Positions 1 to 7,714 of a stretch of DNA of 64,000 nucleotides are shown in pieces. Both the position numbers and the translations under genes were made by a program. Within the stretch, counting starts at the first letter, position 1; every line of letters starts with the position of its first letter. Origin of the DNA: Streptomyces actuosus (GTDB taxonomy: Bacteria; Actinomycetota; Actinomycetes; Streptomycetales; Streptomycetaceae); NCBI RefSeq assembly GCF_016921115.1, contig NZ_JAFFZS010000015.1, positions 62,001 to 126,000 on the forward strand, given 5' to 3'. The notes under the pieces are model-generated. The model was not told the origin of the DNA, searched no databases, and was given only the letters and a program-made list of their open reading frames with translations.

Positions 1-1797
1 TGCGAACCGCCAGGCGGCGGTACCGCGGGTGGCGACTCCGGCGAGGGCCTCGTCCATCTGGTCCCGCGTGGCGGCGCTTATCGGCAGCCTGCCGTGGGAC
101 TTGGGCTTGATCTCGGTGACGGTCCTGCCGTCGGGGCTGACGACGGCCTTGCCGATGGTCGGGTTGTACAGGGTGCCGCCGTTGGAGATGGCCGCGTAGA
201 TGGTGGCCATCTGGATCGGGGTCACGAGGGTGTCGCCCTGGCCGATGGAGTAGTTGATCTCGTCACCGGCGCGCATCCGGTTGCCTTCGAGGCAGTTCTC
301 GTAGGCGATCTTCTCGACGTAGGTGCCGTCCTTCTTGCCCTGCTTGCACCAGGCGTCCTTGTTGGCCTGCCAGAACCGCTGCTTCCACTGGCGGTCGGGG
401 ACGCGGCCGGTGACCTCGTTGGGCAGGTCGATGCCGGTCTCCTTGCCGAGGCCGAACTGGTGGGCGGCCTTGAAGAAGTAGTCGTTGGCGTTCTTCTTCG
501 GCGTGATGCCGCCGTCCCGCTGCCATTCCTTGTGCGCGAGGCCGTAGAAGACGGTGTCGCAGGAGACCTCCAGGGCGCGGCCCAGGCTGATGGGGCCGAA
601 GTTCTCCGACTCGAAGTTCTTGAAGACCTGGTTGCCGACCGAGTAGGAGCTGGTGCAGGGGTAGCGGCCGTCGAAGGGGTAGCCGGCCTCGACGGCGGCA
701 GCGGTGGAGATCACCTTGAAGGTGGAGCCGGGGGCGGACTGGCCCTGCGTGGCCCTGTTGAGGAGCGGGTAGTTGGAGTCCTTGCCGGTGAGCTTGGCGT
801 AGTCCTTGGCGGAGATGCCGCCGACCCAGGCGTTGGGGTCGTAGGTCGGGTTGGAGGCCATGGCGACGATCCGGCCGGTCTTGGCCTCCATCACGACGAC
901 GGCGCCCGAGTCGGCCTTGTACTTCTCTCCGGTGACCCGGTCCCACTGCTGGCGGGCGGTCTTCATCGCCTCGTTCAGCTCGTACTCGGCGATGCGCTGG
1001 ACCCGGGCGTCGATGCTGGTGACGAGGTTGGCGCCGGGCTGGGCCGGGTCGGCCTCGGCCTGGCCGATGACCCGTCCGAGGTTGTCGACCTCGTAGCGGG
1101 TGACGCCGGCCTTGCCGCGCAGTTCCCTGTCGTACTCCCGCTCCAGGCCGGAGCGGCCGACCTGGTCGGAGCGGAGGTAGGGCGAGTCGGTGTCCTGGGC
1201 GGCCTGGATCTCGTCGTCGGTGACGGGCGAGAGGTAGCCCAGGACCTGGGCGGTGTTGGCCTTGCCGGGAGCGGGGTAGCGGCGCACGGCCTCCGGTTCG
1301 GCGGTGATGCCGGGGAAGTCCTCGGAGCGCTCGCGGATCTGCAGGGCCTGCTTGGGGGTGGCCTCGTCGGTGATGGGGATCGGCTGGTAGGGCGAGCCGT
1401 TCCAGCAGGGCTGGGGGGTCTTGGCGTCGCACAGCCGGACCTTGAGCATGACGTCCTGGGGGTCCATGCCGAGGACGCCGGCGAGTTTGGTGAGGACGGC
1501 CTTGCCGTCGTCCTTCTGTTTCAGCAGGTCGGTGCGGGAGGCGGAGACCACCAGGCGGGTCTCGTTGTCGGCGAGGGGCACGCCCCGGGCGTCGAGGATG
1601 GAACCGCGCACCGCCGGCTGGACGACCCGCTGGACGTGGTTGCCCGAGGCCTCCTTCGCGTACTCGGCGCCCTCGCGGATCTGGAGGTACCACAGGCGTC
1701 CGCCGAGGGTGCCGAGCAGGGAGAGGACGAGGATCTGGATGACGACGAGCCGGATCTGCACGCGGGGCGTCCGGCCGGTCTCGGGGATGTTGGTCAC
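1..1797 (-). CDS. pbp2: Penicillin-binding protein 2 (MrdA-type transpeptidase), C-terminus cut by window edge
   Basis: Class B high-molecular-weight PBP that cross-links peptidoglycan together with the Mre proteins and a SEDS glycosyltransferase. The visible part is 599 codons. The order is a short cytoplasmic N-terminus, one hydrophobic segment (about residues 18-34), the PBP dimerisation domain with an RGSILDARG motif, then the transpeptidase domain with STFK (Ser358 nucleophile, Lys361) and SCD where most relatives have SxN. The KTG motif must lie beyond the edge. The GTG start has GGGGGAGG about 8 bases upstream. It is the fourth gene of the mreB-mreC-mreD-pbp2 cluster; in Streptomyces this cluster mainly serves spore-wall synthesis (family knowledge). 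The SEDS partner expected next is outside the window. Confidence 0.95.
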   Translation of the reverse strand, partial: MTNIPETGRTPRVQIRLVVIQILVLSLLGTLGGRLWYLQIREGAEYAKEASGNHVQRVVQPAVRGSILDARGVPLADNETRLVVSASRTDLLKQKDDGKAVLTKLAGVLGMDPQDVMLKVRLCDAKTPQPCWNGSPYQPIPITDEATPKQALQIRERSEDFPGITAEPEAVRRYPAPGKANTAQVLGYLSPVTDDEIQAAQDTDSPYLRSDQVGRSGLEREYDRELRGKAGVTRYEVDNLGRVIGQAEADPAQPGANLVTSIDARVQRIAEYELNEAMKTARQQWDRVTGEKYKADSGAVVVMEAKTGRIVAMASNPTYDPNAWVGGISAKDYAKLTGKDSNYPLLNRATQGQSAPGSTFKVISTAAAVEAGYPFDGRYPCTSSYSVGNQVFKNFESENFGPISLGRALEVSCDTVFYGLAHKEWQRDGGITPKKNANDYFFKAAHQFGLGKETGIDLPNEVTGRVPDRQWKQRFWQANKDAWCKQGKKDGTYVEKIAYENCLEGNRMRAGDEINYSIGQGDTLVTPIQMATIYAAISNGGTLYNPTIGKAVVSPDGRTVTEIKPKSHGRLPISAATRDQMDEALAGVATRGTAAWRFA

Positions 1798-2060
1798 TGC
1801 TGCTGCCTCCCCCTTTCAGTGCTCGGACGAGTGGCCGGGTGCGAGCGGGTGGATGTGGTCGACCGGGCGGACGCAGTCGTACGGGCGGACGCGGTCGAAG
1901 GGACGGGCGTGGTCGAGCGGACGGCGTGCCGGGCCGGGAGGGTGGGTCCGGGCGGTCGGTTGCGGCCGGGCGATCGCCGGCGTTCGTGTGTCCAACGCCC
2001 GGCCGTCCAGGCCGGGTTCCCCCCGTACTCACCCGTTCCGGTGAAGCTTGCTGTGGTCAC
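1794..2060 (-). CDS. Candidate 88-residue ORF bridging mreD and pbp2
   Basis: An open frame that starts with GTG overlapping the mreD stop (GTGA) and ends with TGA overlapping the pbp2 start (GTGA). It therefore fills the mreD-pbp2 gap exactly, with a 4-base overlap at both ends, the usual geometry of translational coupling. The product would be Arg/Ser/Thr/Pro-rich with a low-complexity middle made by an 18-base repeat and a QQQ end. I recognise no domain, signal or membrane segment. GC at third positions is near 78 percent by hand count, below the neighbouring genes, and no clear ribosome binding site precedes its GTG. It may be a coupling ORF or a chance frame. Confidence 0.3.
   Translation of the reverse strand: MTTASFTGTGEYGGNPAWTAGRWTHERRRSPGRNRPPGPTLPARHAVRSTTPVPSTASARTTASARSTTSTRSHPATRPSTERGRQQQ
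1858..1928. repeat. Four imperfect 18-bp tandem repeats
   Basis: Units of 18 bases, each starting GTCG and sharing a GGGCGGACGC-like core, run at 1858-1875, 1876-1893, 1894-1911 and 1912-1928, the last one base short. They lie in the mreD-pbp2 gap and encode the Ser/Thr/Ala/Arg repeats of the candidate bridging ORF. A period of 18 keeps the frame open when units are gained or lost. Confidence 0.6.
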
Positions 2061-2728
2061 AGCCTCTTGACCCCCTTGATGCGTCCGGCGCGGGCGGTGC
2101 GGGCGCGGGCCGCCTTCACCCGCAGCCCGTTGCGCTGCCCACCGATCTTCAGGCCGGTGCCGCCCGCCAGCCAGCCCGAGGAGATGTCGGTGGATCTGGC
2201 GGAGGAGCCGGCGTCGGAGAGCGGATCGTTCTCGGCGCGGCGGGCCAGCGCCATGACGCCCGGGACCACGAAGGGCGCGAGCAGCAGGTCGTAGAGGGCG
2301 GCCGAGAAGAGCAGGCCGGTCAGGCCGACGTGGCGGGCGGCGGTGTCACCGACGAGGGCGCCGACACCCGCGTACAGCAGCGTGGAGCCGATCGCGGCGG
2401 CGACGACCGTCACCATGGGGCCGGTGGCCGACTTGACCTGGCCGTTCTCCGGTTTGATCAGTCCGGCGCAGTAGCCGATGACGCACAGCACCAGCGCGTA
2501 GCGACCGGCAGCGTGGTCGGCCGGCGGGGCGAGGTCGGCGAGCAGTCCGGCGCCGAAGCCGATGAGGGCACCGCCGACGTGGCCGTAGACCATGGCGAGG
2601 CCGAGGACGGTGAGCAGGAGCAGGTCGGGGACGGCGCCCGGCAGGTGGAGGCGGGCGAGGACGCTCACCTGGACCACCAGGGCGACGACCACCAGCACCG
2701 TGGAGAGCAGGATCCGGTTGACGCGCAT
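2057..2728 (-). CDS. mreD: Rod shape-determining membrane protein MreD
   Basis: Integral membrane partner of MreC in the elongasome, 223 residues. The sequence is a run of hydrophobic helices from the N-terminus to about residue 165. It keeps the MreD-type pattern of a glycine-rich GFGAGLLADLAPP stretch and a charged cytoplasmic tail rich in Arg and Lys. The ATG start is preceded by AGGAG eleven bases upstream and lies 14 bases after the mreC stop, so the two are almost certainly co-transcribed. Identification rests on the hydrophobic pattern and on its place between mreC and pbp2. Confidence 0.92.
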   Translation of the reverse strand: MRVNRILLSTVLVVVALVVQVSVLARLHLPGAVPDLLLLTVLGLAMVYGHVGGALIGFGAGLLADLAPPADHAAGRYALVLCVIGYCAGLIKPENGQVKSATGPMVTVVAAAIGSTLLYAGVGALVGDTAARHVGLTGLLFSAALYDLLLAPFVVPGVMALARRAENDPLSDAGSSARSTDISSGWLAGGTGLKIGGQRNGLRVKAARARTARAGRIKGVKRL

Positions 2729-2742
2729 GGAAAAGTCAGCTC

Positions 2743-3774
2743 CTACCGCTGCTCTTGGCCGTCTTGCTGCTGTCCGCCGTCGGCGGACGGTCCGCCGTCG
2801 ACGGGCTGCCGCCCCTCGACGAGTTGTTCCTCGGTGCCCTGCTGCAGGCCGTCGGCCGGCGCCGTGGCGCCGGGCGTGACGGTGACGGTGACCGTCGGTG
2901 TCGGGGTCGGCTTGGGCTTCGGCGGGAGTACGGTGTCGCGCGGGTCCTTCTTCGGCGCCTCGACGACGACGCCGACGATGTCGAGCCGGGTGAAGCCGAC
3001 GAACGGCGTGACGTAGAGGGTGCGGGTCAGGTCGCCCCCGGAGGGGTCGACCCGGGAGACGATGCCGACGGGGACTCCGGGGACGAAGGGCTTGTCGGCC
3101 TGCGAGCCGAAGGTGACCAGGCGGTCGCCCTTCTTGACGTCGGCCTTGCCGTTGAGGAGCTCCACGCGCAGCGGGCGGTCGCCCTGCCCGGAGGCGAAGC
3201 CGAGCTCGTCGCTGCCCTCCATCCGGGTGCCGACGGTGAAGTCGGGGTCGTTGGCGAGCAGGACGGTGGCGGTGCCGGGTCCGACGGTGGTGACGCGGCC
3301 GACGAGCCCGTCGCCGTTGAGGACGGTCATGTCCCGCCGGATGCCGTCGTCGGCGCCGACGTCGATGGTGATGGTCCAGGAGAAGCCCTGGGCTGCTCCT
3401 ATGGCGATGACCTGGGCGCCCTTGATGCCGTACTGCCCCTCGCCGGCGACCTTGAGCATCGTGTCGAGCTGCTTGAGGCGGCTGCGGTTGCGGTCATCGC
3501 TGCCGAGCTTCGCCTTGAGGGCCGCGTTCTCCTTCTCCAGCCGCGCCAGCCGGTCGTGACGCTCACCGGAGTCGCGGACCGCCGAGACGGCGTCGCCGAC
3601 CGGGTTCACCGCCGACGACACGCCGTTCTCGATCGGACCGAAGACCGCGGCCGCGGCCTGCCGGGCACCGTCGACCGGGGAGTCCTTGCCGCCGCGGATG
3701 TCCACCGTGATCAGCGCGAACGCGATGGCGATCAGCAGCACCAGGAGCAGCCGGCTCTCTCGTGTGTCCCTCAC
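2743..3774 (-). CDS. mreC: Rod shape-determining protein MreC
   Basis: Bitopic scaffold that links MreB inside the cell to PBP2 outside. 343 residues: a short cytoplasmic start, one membrane helix at about 7-24, a predicted coiled coil at about 70-95 (LARLEKENAALKAKL), then the beta-rich MreC core with the typical GLVGRV and DGIRRDMTV stretches. The C-terminal tail is an unusually long low-complexity segment (PKPKPTPTPTVTVTVTPG, then Glu/Gln/Asp/Gly-rich), a common actinobacterial addition. The GTG start follows a GAGGAAGG box at a rather long distance. The upstream mreB-mreC gap carries a hairpin that could reduce expression relative to mreB. Confidence 0.95.
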   Translation of the reverse strand: MRDTRESRLLLVLLIAIAFALITVDIRGGKDSPVDGARQAAAAVFGPIENGVSSAVNPVGDAVSAVRDSGERHDRLARLEKENAALKAKLGSDDRNRSRLKQLDTMLKVAGEGQYGIKGAQVIAIGAAQGFSWTITIDVGADDGIRRDMTVLNGDGLVGRVTTVGPGTATVLLANDPDFTVGTRMEGSDELGFASGQGDRPLRVELLNGKADVKKGDRLVTFGSQADKPFVPGVPVGIVSRVDPSGGDLTRTLYVTPFVGFTRLDIVGVVVEAPKKDPRDTVLPPKPKPTPTPTVTVTVTPGATAPADGLQQGTEEQLVEGRQPVDGGPSADGGQQQDGQEQR

Positions 3775-3865
3775 GTGCGGCGGCCGTGCCCTTCCTCATA
3801 GGAATTCGGGGAGCCCCGGGGCACGCCCAGGGCTTCATGGGGAGCTTATGTCTCGATATCAACGA

Positions 3866-3901
3866 TCCGCCGCACGAGAGGAGATCGTCTCGTACGGCGG
3901 A
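3866..3901. terminator. Hairpin in the mreB-mreC gap (possible attenuator)
   Basis: TCCGCCG-C-ACGAGA pairs with TCTCGT-A-CGGCGGA around an 8-base loop, with a single mismatch. It lies 15 bases beyond the mreB stop and about 90 bases before the mreC start. There is no U tract. It fits a partial terminator or an mRNA-end stabiliser that would make more mreB than mreCD transcript; that role is inference. Confidence 0.55.
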
Positions 3902-3915
3902 AGCGTCCCGGCGCG

Positions 3916-4947
3916 TCATCTGCGGGGGGCGGCGTCCAGCACCTGCTGGAGCGCCTCGAACTCCTCCACGCACTTGCCGGAGCCGAGGGCCACGCTGTCC
4001 AGCGGTTCCTCGGCGATGTGGATCGGCATGCCGGTCTCGCGGCGCAGCCGCTCGTCGAGGCCGCGCAGCAGTGCTCCGCCGCCCGTCAGAACGATTCCGC
4101 GGTCCATGATGTCGCCGGACAGCTCCGGCGGGCACTTGTCGAGGGTCGTCTTCACCGCGTCGACGATGGCGTTGACGGGCTCCTCGATCGCCTTCCGCAC
4201 CTCAGCGGCGGAGATGACGACCGTCTTGGGCAGCCCGGAGACGAGGTCCCGGCCGCGGATTTCGGTGTGCTCGTCGGAGTCGAGGTCGTACGCCGAACCG
4301 ACCGTGATCTTGATCTGTTCGGCCGTCCGCTCACCCAGCAGGAGCGAGTACTCCTTCTTGACGTGCTGGATGATCGCGTTGTCCAGCTCGTCGCCCGCCA
4401 CGCGGATGGACTGGGCGGTGACGATGCCGCCGAGGGAGATGACCGCTACCTCCGTCGTGCCGCCGCCGATGTCCACCACCATGTTGCCCGTGGCCTCGTG
4501 GACCGGCAGGCCGGAGCCGATGGCCGCGGCCATGGGCTCCTCGATGATGTGCACCTGACGGGCGCCGGCCTGGGTCGACGCCTCGATGACGGCACGGCGC
4601 TCGACGCCGGTGATACCGGAGGGCACACACACGACGACGCGCGGCCGGGCGAGATACCGCCGCTTGTGGATCTTCAGAATGAAATAGCGGAGCATCCGCT
4701 CGGTGATCTCGAAGTCGGCGATCACGCCGTCCTTCAGCGGACGCACGGCAACAATGTTGCCGGGCGTGCGCCCGATCATCTTCTTCGCTTCGGCGCCGAC
4801 CGCGAGGATGCCACCGGTGTTGGTGTTGATCGCGACGACGGACGGCTCGTTGAGTACGATCCCGCGACCCCTCACGTACACCAGCGTGTTGGCGGTCCCG
4901 AGGTCGACAGCCATGTCACGGCCGATGAACGACATTGAGTTCCCCAT
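3916..4947 (-). CDS. mreB: Rod shape-determining actin homologue MreB
   Basis: Bacterial actin that polymerises under the membrane and organises wall synthesis. From the chosen start it is 343 residues, the length I recall for Streptomyces MreB. The phosphate-1 loop (DLGTANTLVY), phosphate-2 loop (VVDIGGGTTEVAV) and adenosine motif (GIVLTGGGALLRGL) are all present. The frame stays open 27 codons further upstream, but homologues begin MGNSMSFIGRDMA. A second ATG four codons in has GGGGA six bases before it and could be the true start. It heads the cluster, and the roughly 300 bases upstream should hold its promoters. Confidence 0.97.
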   Translation of the reverse strand: MGNSMSFIGRDMAVDLGTANTLVYVRGRGIVLNEPSVVAINTNTGGILAVGAEAKKMIGRTPGNIVAVRPLKDGVIADFEITERMLRYFILKIHKRRYLARPRVVVCVPSGITGVERRAVIEASTQAGARQVHIIEEPMAAAIGSGLPVHEATGNMVVDIGGGTTEVAVISLGGIVTAQSIRVAGDELDNAIIQHVKKEYSLLLGERTAEQIKITVGSAYDLDSDEHTEIRGRDLVSGLPKTVVISAAEVRKAIEEPVNAIVDAVKTTLDKCPPELSGDIMDRGIVLTGGGALLRGLDERLRRETGMPIHIAEEPLDSVALGSGKCVEEFEALQQVLDAAPRR

Positions 4948-5112
4948 CAGGATTCGTCTGGCCTTCCCATGAGCTTTTGAGGGCTTTTCAGGTCGGCAAA
5001 GTGGGTGCTGTGACGTGAAGGGCTCCATCGTAGTGGCGCCCGCACGAACACTGCGCGAGGGTCTTCGCCATTGTCAGCAGATGGCGAGCCACCTCGCTTG
5101 TGGAGACGACCC

Positions 5113-5136
5113 ATCGGGGGCACACGTTCCCCCGAT
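5113..5136. terminator. Hairpin downstream of ndk
   Basis: ATCGGGGG and CCCCCGAT form a perfect 8-bp stem with an 8-base loop. It is the second of two stem-loops after the ndk stop and probably helps end ndk transcription, or insulates the mreB promoter. Confidence 0.55.
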
Positions 5137-5153
5137 CGGCGCGGCATATGCCA

Positions 5154-5183
5154 AGGGACGGCCGAAAAGGTACGGCCGTCCCT
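5154..5183 (-). terminator. ndk terminator
   Basis: Perfect 11-bp stem AGGGACGGCCG / CGGCCGTCCCT with an 8-base A/G-rich loop, about 65 bases past the ndk stop codon. Confidence 0.75.
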
Positions 5184-5249
5184 GCTTTCGACGCGGGTCG
5201 AGATGACGGAGTCTCAGAAAAAACATTTCCGAGACCTGGGTGTGACAGC

Positions 5250-5663
5250 TCAGGCGCGGCCCGGGAAGAAGATCTTCACCTCGCGCTCGGCGGACTCCTC
5301 GGAGTCGGAGGCGTGAATCAGGTTCTCACGCACGATCACGCCGTAGTCGCCCCGGATGGAGCCGGGCGCGGCGGCGATCGGGTCGGTCGGACCGGCCAGC
5401 CGGCGCAGGCCCTCGATGACCCGCTCGCCCTCGACGATCATCGCCACGACGGCACCGGAGGCCATGAACTCCACCAGCGGCTCGTAGAACGGCTTGCCCT
5501 TGTGCTCTCCGTAGTGCTGCTCCAGCGTGTCCTGGTCCAGCGTACGCAGCTCCAGCGCGGTGATCTGCCAGCCGGCCTTGCGCTCGATACGGCTGATGAT
5601 CTCGCCGGTCAGGCCACGACGGACGGCGTCGGGCTTGAGAAGGACGAGGGTGCGCTGGGTCAC
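5250..5663 (-). CDS. ndk: Nucleoside diphosphate kinase
   Basis: Moves the gamma-phosphate from ATP to other nucleoside diphosphates through a phospho-histidine intermediate. 137 residues, the usual length. The signature NLIHASDS contains the catalytic His117, and the N-terminal ERTLVLLKPDAV-type strand reads TQRTLVLLKPDAV with Lys10. The GTG start has AAAGGAG just upstream. Two stem-loops follow the stop, so ndk appears to be transcribed separately from mreB. Confidence 0.98.
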   Translation of the reverse strand: MTQRTLVLLKPDAVRRGLTGEIISRIERKAGWQITALELRTLDQDTLEQHYGEHKGKPFYEPLVEFMASGAVVAMIVEGERVIEGLRRLAGPTDPIAAAPGSIRGDYGVIVRENLIHASDSEESAEREVKIFFPGRA

Positions 5664-5730
5664 GGGAGGACTCCTTTATTCCTGCCAGGTGTGCGGTGGC
5701 ACGAGGTTACAGGGCGTGTCGACACGCCCG

Positions 5731-6087
5731 TCAGGCAGCGTCAGCCGTGGAGGAACCGCTCTGCGCGGCGAATCTCGCCCTCGCCTCGTCGACCTTCCGC
5801 CCGAAGTGCACCGAGGCCCACCACAGCACGGCGAACACCGCACCCATGAAGAACATCGTCGGCACGAAGAACCCGGAGGCGACGAGCACGAGCTGCAGCA
5901 CCCAGCCGAGCGCCACCCCGCCGGGCCTGGTCACCAGGCCGCACAGGAGCAGGCACAGCACCATCGCGGTGCCGCTGACCGCCCACACCGTGCCGGTGGA
6001 CAGGTCCGGGTCCTTCATCGCGACCAGCGCGGCGAACCCGATGACGAAGAACTCGCCGATCAGCGTCGAGGAGCAGAGCGTACGCAC
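5731..6087 (-). CDS. DUF4233 family membrane protein
   Basis: 118-residue integral membrane protein with four predicted helices, starting VRTLCSSTLIGEFFVIGFAA. Actinobacterial DUF4233 proteins are small, of unknown function, and regularly sit directly after folC, as here: the folC stop lies 8 bases before this GTG start, and GGGCTGAGG at the end of folC serves as ribosome binding site. No catalytic residue is evident. The gene is very likely in one transcript with folC. Confidence 0.85.
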   Translation of the reverse strand: MRTLCSSTLIGEFFVIGFAALVAMKDPDLSTGTVWAVSGTAMVLCLLLCGLVTRPGGVALGWVLQLVLVASGFFVPTMFFMGAVFAVLWWASVHFGRKVDEARARFAAQSGSSTADAA

Positions 6088-6095
6088 AGGTGACC

Positions 6096-7619
6096 TCAGC
6101 CCTTCCCGAGGAGCAGGCGGGCTTCGCCCACCGTGATGACGGAACCGGTGACGAGGACGCCACCGCCGGCGAACTCGCCCTCCTCCTCCGCGAGGGTGAT
6201 CGCGGCCTCCAGCGCGTCCGGCAGCCGCGGCTCGACCTGGACGCGCTCCTCGCCGAAGACCTCGACGGCCAGCGCGGCCAGCTCGTCGGCGTCCATGGCG
6301 CGGTGAGTGGAGTTCTGGGTGACCACGACCTCCGCGAAGACGGGCTCGAACGCCTCCAGCAACCCCCGAACGTTCTTGTCGCCGCTGGCGCCGACGACCC
6401 CGATCAGACGGCTGAACTGGAACGCCTCCCCGAGTGCGTCGGCGGTGACACGCGCGCCCGCCGGGTTGTGCGCGGCGTCCAACACGACGGTCGGCGACCG
6501 GCGCACGACCTCCAGGCGGCCGGGCGAGGCCACGGACGCGAACGCCTTGCGCACCGTCTCCAGGTCCAGCGGCTCCGCCCGCTGCGCCCCCACTCCGAAG
6601 AACGCCTCCACCGCGGCGAGCGCGACGGCCGCGTTGTGCGCCTGGTGGGCGCCGTGCAGCGGGAGGTAGACCTCGGTGTACTCGCCGCCCAGACCGTGCA
6701 GCGTCATCAGCTGCCCGCCGACGGCGACCTGCCTCGCCGCGACCCCGAACTCCAGGCCCTCCCGGGCCACGGTCGCGTCGACCTCGACGGCCTTCTTCAG
6801 CAGCACCTGCGCGGCGTCCACCGGCTGCTGCGCCAGGATCACGGTGGCGTCCGGCTTGATGACCCCCGCCTTCTCCCCGGCGATCTCCGCGGTCGTCCCG
6901 CCGAGCCGGTCGGTGTGGTCCAGGTCGATGGGCGTCACGACGGCGACGTCCCCGTCGATCACGTTGGTGGCGTCCCAGGAGCCGCCCATGCCGACCTCGA
7001 CGACGGCCACGTCGACCGGTGCGTCGGCGAACGCCGCGTAGGCCATGCCGGTGAGCACCTCGAAGAAGGACAGCCGGTACTCCTGCGAGGAGTCGACCAT
7101 CTCGACGTACGGCCGGATGTCGCGGTAGGTCTCGATGAACCGTTCCGCCGTGATCGGCGCGCCGTCCAGGCTGATCCGCTCGGTGATCGACTGCACGTGC
7201 GGCGAGGTGTAGCGGCCGGTGCGCAGCTCGAAGGCGTTGAGCAGGGCCTCGATCATGCGGGCCGTGGAGGTCTTGCCGTTGGTTCCGGTGATGTGGATCG
7301 ACGGGTACGCCCGCTGCGGCTCCCCCAGGACGTCCATGAGCGCGGCGATCCGGCTCACCGAGGGCTCCAATTTGGTCTCGCCCCAGCGGGTGGCCAGCTC
7401 CGCCTCGACCTCGCGCAGCGCGTTGTCGACCTCCGGGTCCTCCGGCCGTCCGGGCACGTCGGCCGGCGGCGGGCCGCCCTGGGTACGCAGGGTGCGGCTG
7501 CCGGCCTCGATCACGGCGAGGTCGGGGTCACGGTCGGTCTCGGCCGCGACGATCCCGTCGAAGGAGTCGAGGGGGTCGGGCTGGTCGTTCTGGTCGTTGG
7601 TGCCGGGGATGTCGCTCAC
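6096..7619 (-). CDS. folC: Bifunctional folylpolyglutamate / dihydrofolate synthase
   Basis: Adds glutamates to folates, and often also joins dihydropteroate to glutamate. 507 residues, longer than the usual 420-450 because of an acidic N-terminal extension of about 85 residues without recognisable domain. The Mur-ligase-type P-loop TGTNGKTS spans 111-118; the Mur core and C-terminal ligase domain follow (GVVGASGDKNVRG, VLVTGSVITVGEARLLL). The GTG start has no Shine-Dalgarno sequence but has TAGACT 6 bases upstream, so the mRNA may be leaderless and the extension real. A downstream start near the family's usual N-terminus cannot be excluded. A strong terminator separates it from valS. Confidence 0.93.
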   Translation of the reverse strand: MSDIPGTNDQNDQPDPLDSFDGIVAAETDRDPDLAVIEAGSRTLRTQGGPPPADVPGRPEDPEVDNALREVEAELATRWGETKLEPSVSRIAALMDVLGEPQRAYPSIHITGTNGKTSTARMIEALLNAFELRTGRYTSPHVQSITERISLDGAPITAERFIETYRDIRPYVEMVDSSQEYRLSFFEVLTGMAYAAFADAPVDVAVVEVGMGGSWDATNVIDGDVAVVTPIDLDHTDRLGGTTAEIAGEKAGVIKPDATVILAQQPVDAAQVLLKKAVEVDATVAREGLEFGVAARQVAVGGQLMTLHGLGGEYTEVYLPLHGAHQAHNAAVALAAVEAFFGVGAQRAEPLDLETVRKAFASVASPGRLEVVRRSPTVVLDAAHNPAGARVTADALGEAFQFSRLIGVVGASGDKNVRGLLEAFEPVFAEVVVTQNSTHRAMDADELAALAVEVFGEERVQVEPRLPDALEAAITLAEEEGEFAGGGVLVTGSVITVGEARLLLGKG

Positions 7620-7625
7620 AGGGCC

Positions 7626-7631
7626 AGTCTA
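7626..7631 (-). promoter_or_regulatory. Putative folC -10 element (leaderless)
   Basis: TAGACT on the minus strand, exactly 6 bases before the folC GTG and without any ribosome binding site between them. The geometry matches leaderless actinobacterial transcripts. No good -35 is visible. Confidence 0.45.
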
Positions 7632-7653
7632 CGGAGCCCGGCCGGCGAAGGTG

Positions 7654-7697
7654 GGCGACGGCCCCGGGGCTGCGTGCGCAGTCCCGGGGCCGTCGCC
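7654..7697 (-). terminator. valS terminator
   Basis: GGCGACGGCCCCGGG pairs perfectly with CCCGGGGCCGTCGCC, and the 14-base interval can extend the stem through GCTGCG / CGCAGT. There is no U tract, as is common in Streptomyces. It lies between the valS stop and the folC start. Confidence 0.8.
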
Positions 7698-7714
7698 TGC
7701 CGCGGTCTCGGGGA

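Larger units (their letters stand above)
4948..5249. other. mreB promoter region and 3' end of ndk; no gene seen
   Basis: About 300 bases between ndk and mreB, less GC-rich than the genes around it. It holds two hairpins described separately, and must hold the mreB promoters. I could not pick a convincing -35/-10 pair, and the short open frames here look like chance. Confidence 0.6.

Noticed and set aside
94..2070. Long plus-strand frame of 658 codons across pbp2
   Set aside because: It is antisense to a complete PBP2 frame; its Gly/Val/Asp/Leu composition is the usual mirror of high-GC genes.
4948..5028. N-terminal extension of MreB by 27 residues
   Set aside because: The extension does not resemble MreB homologues, which start MGNSMSFIGRDMA; the region more likely carries promoter and leader.
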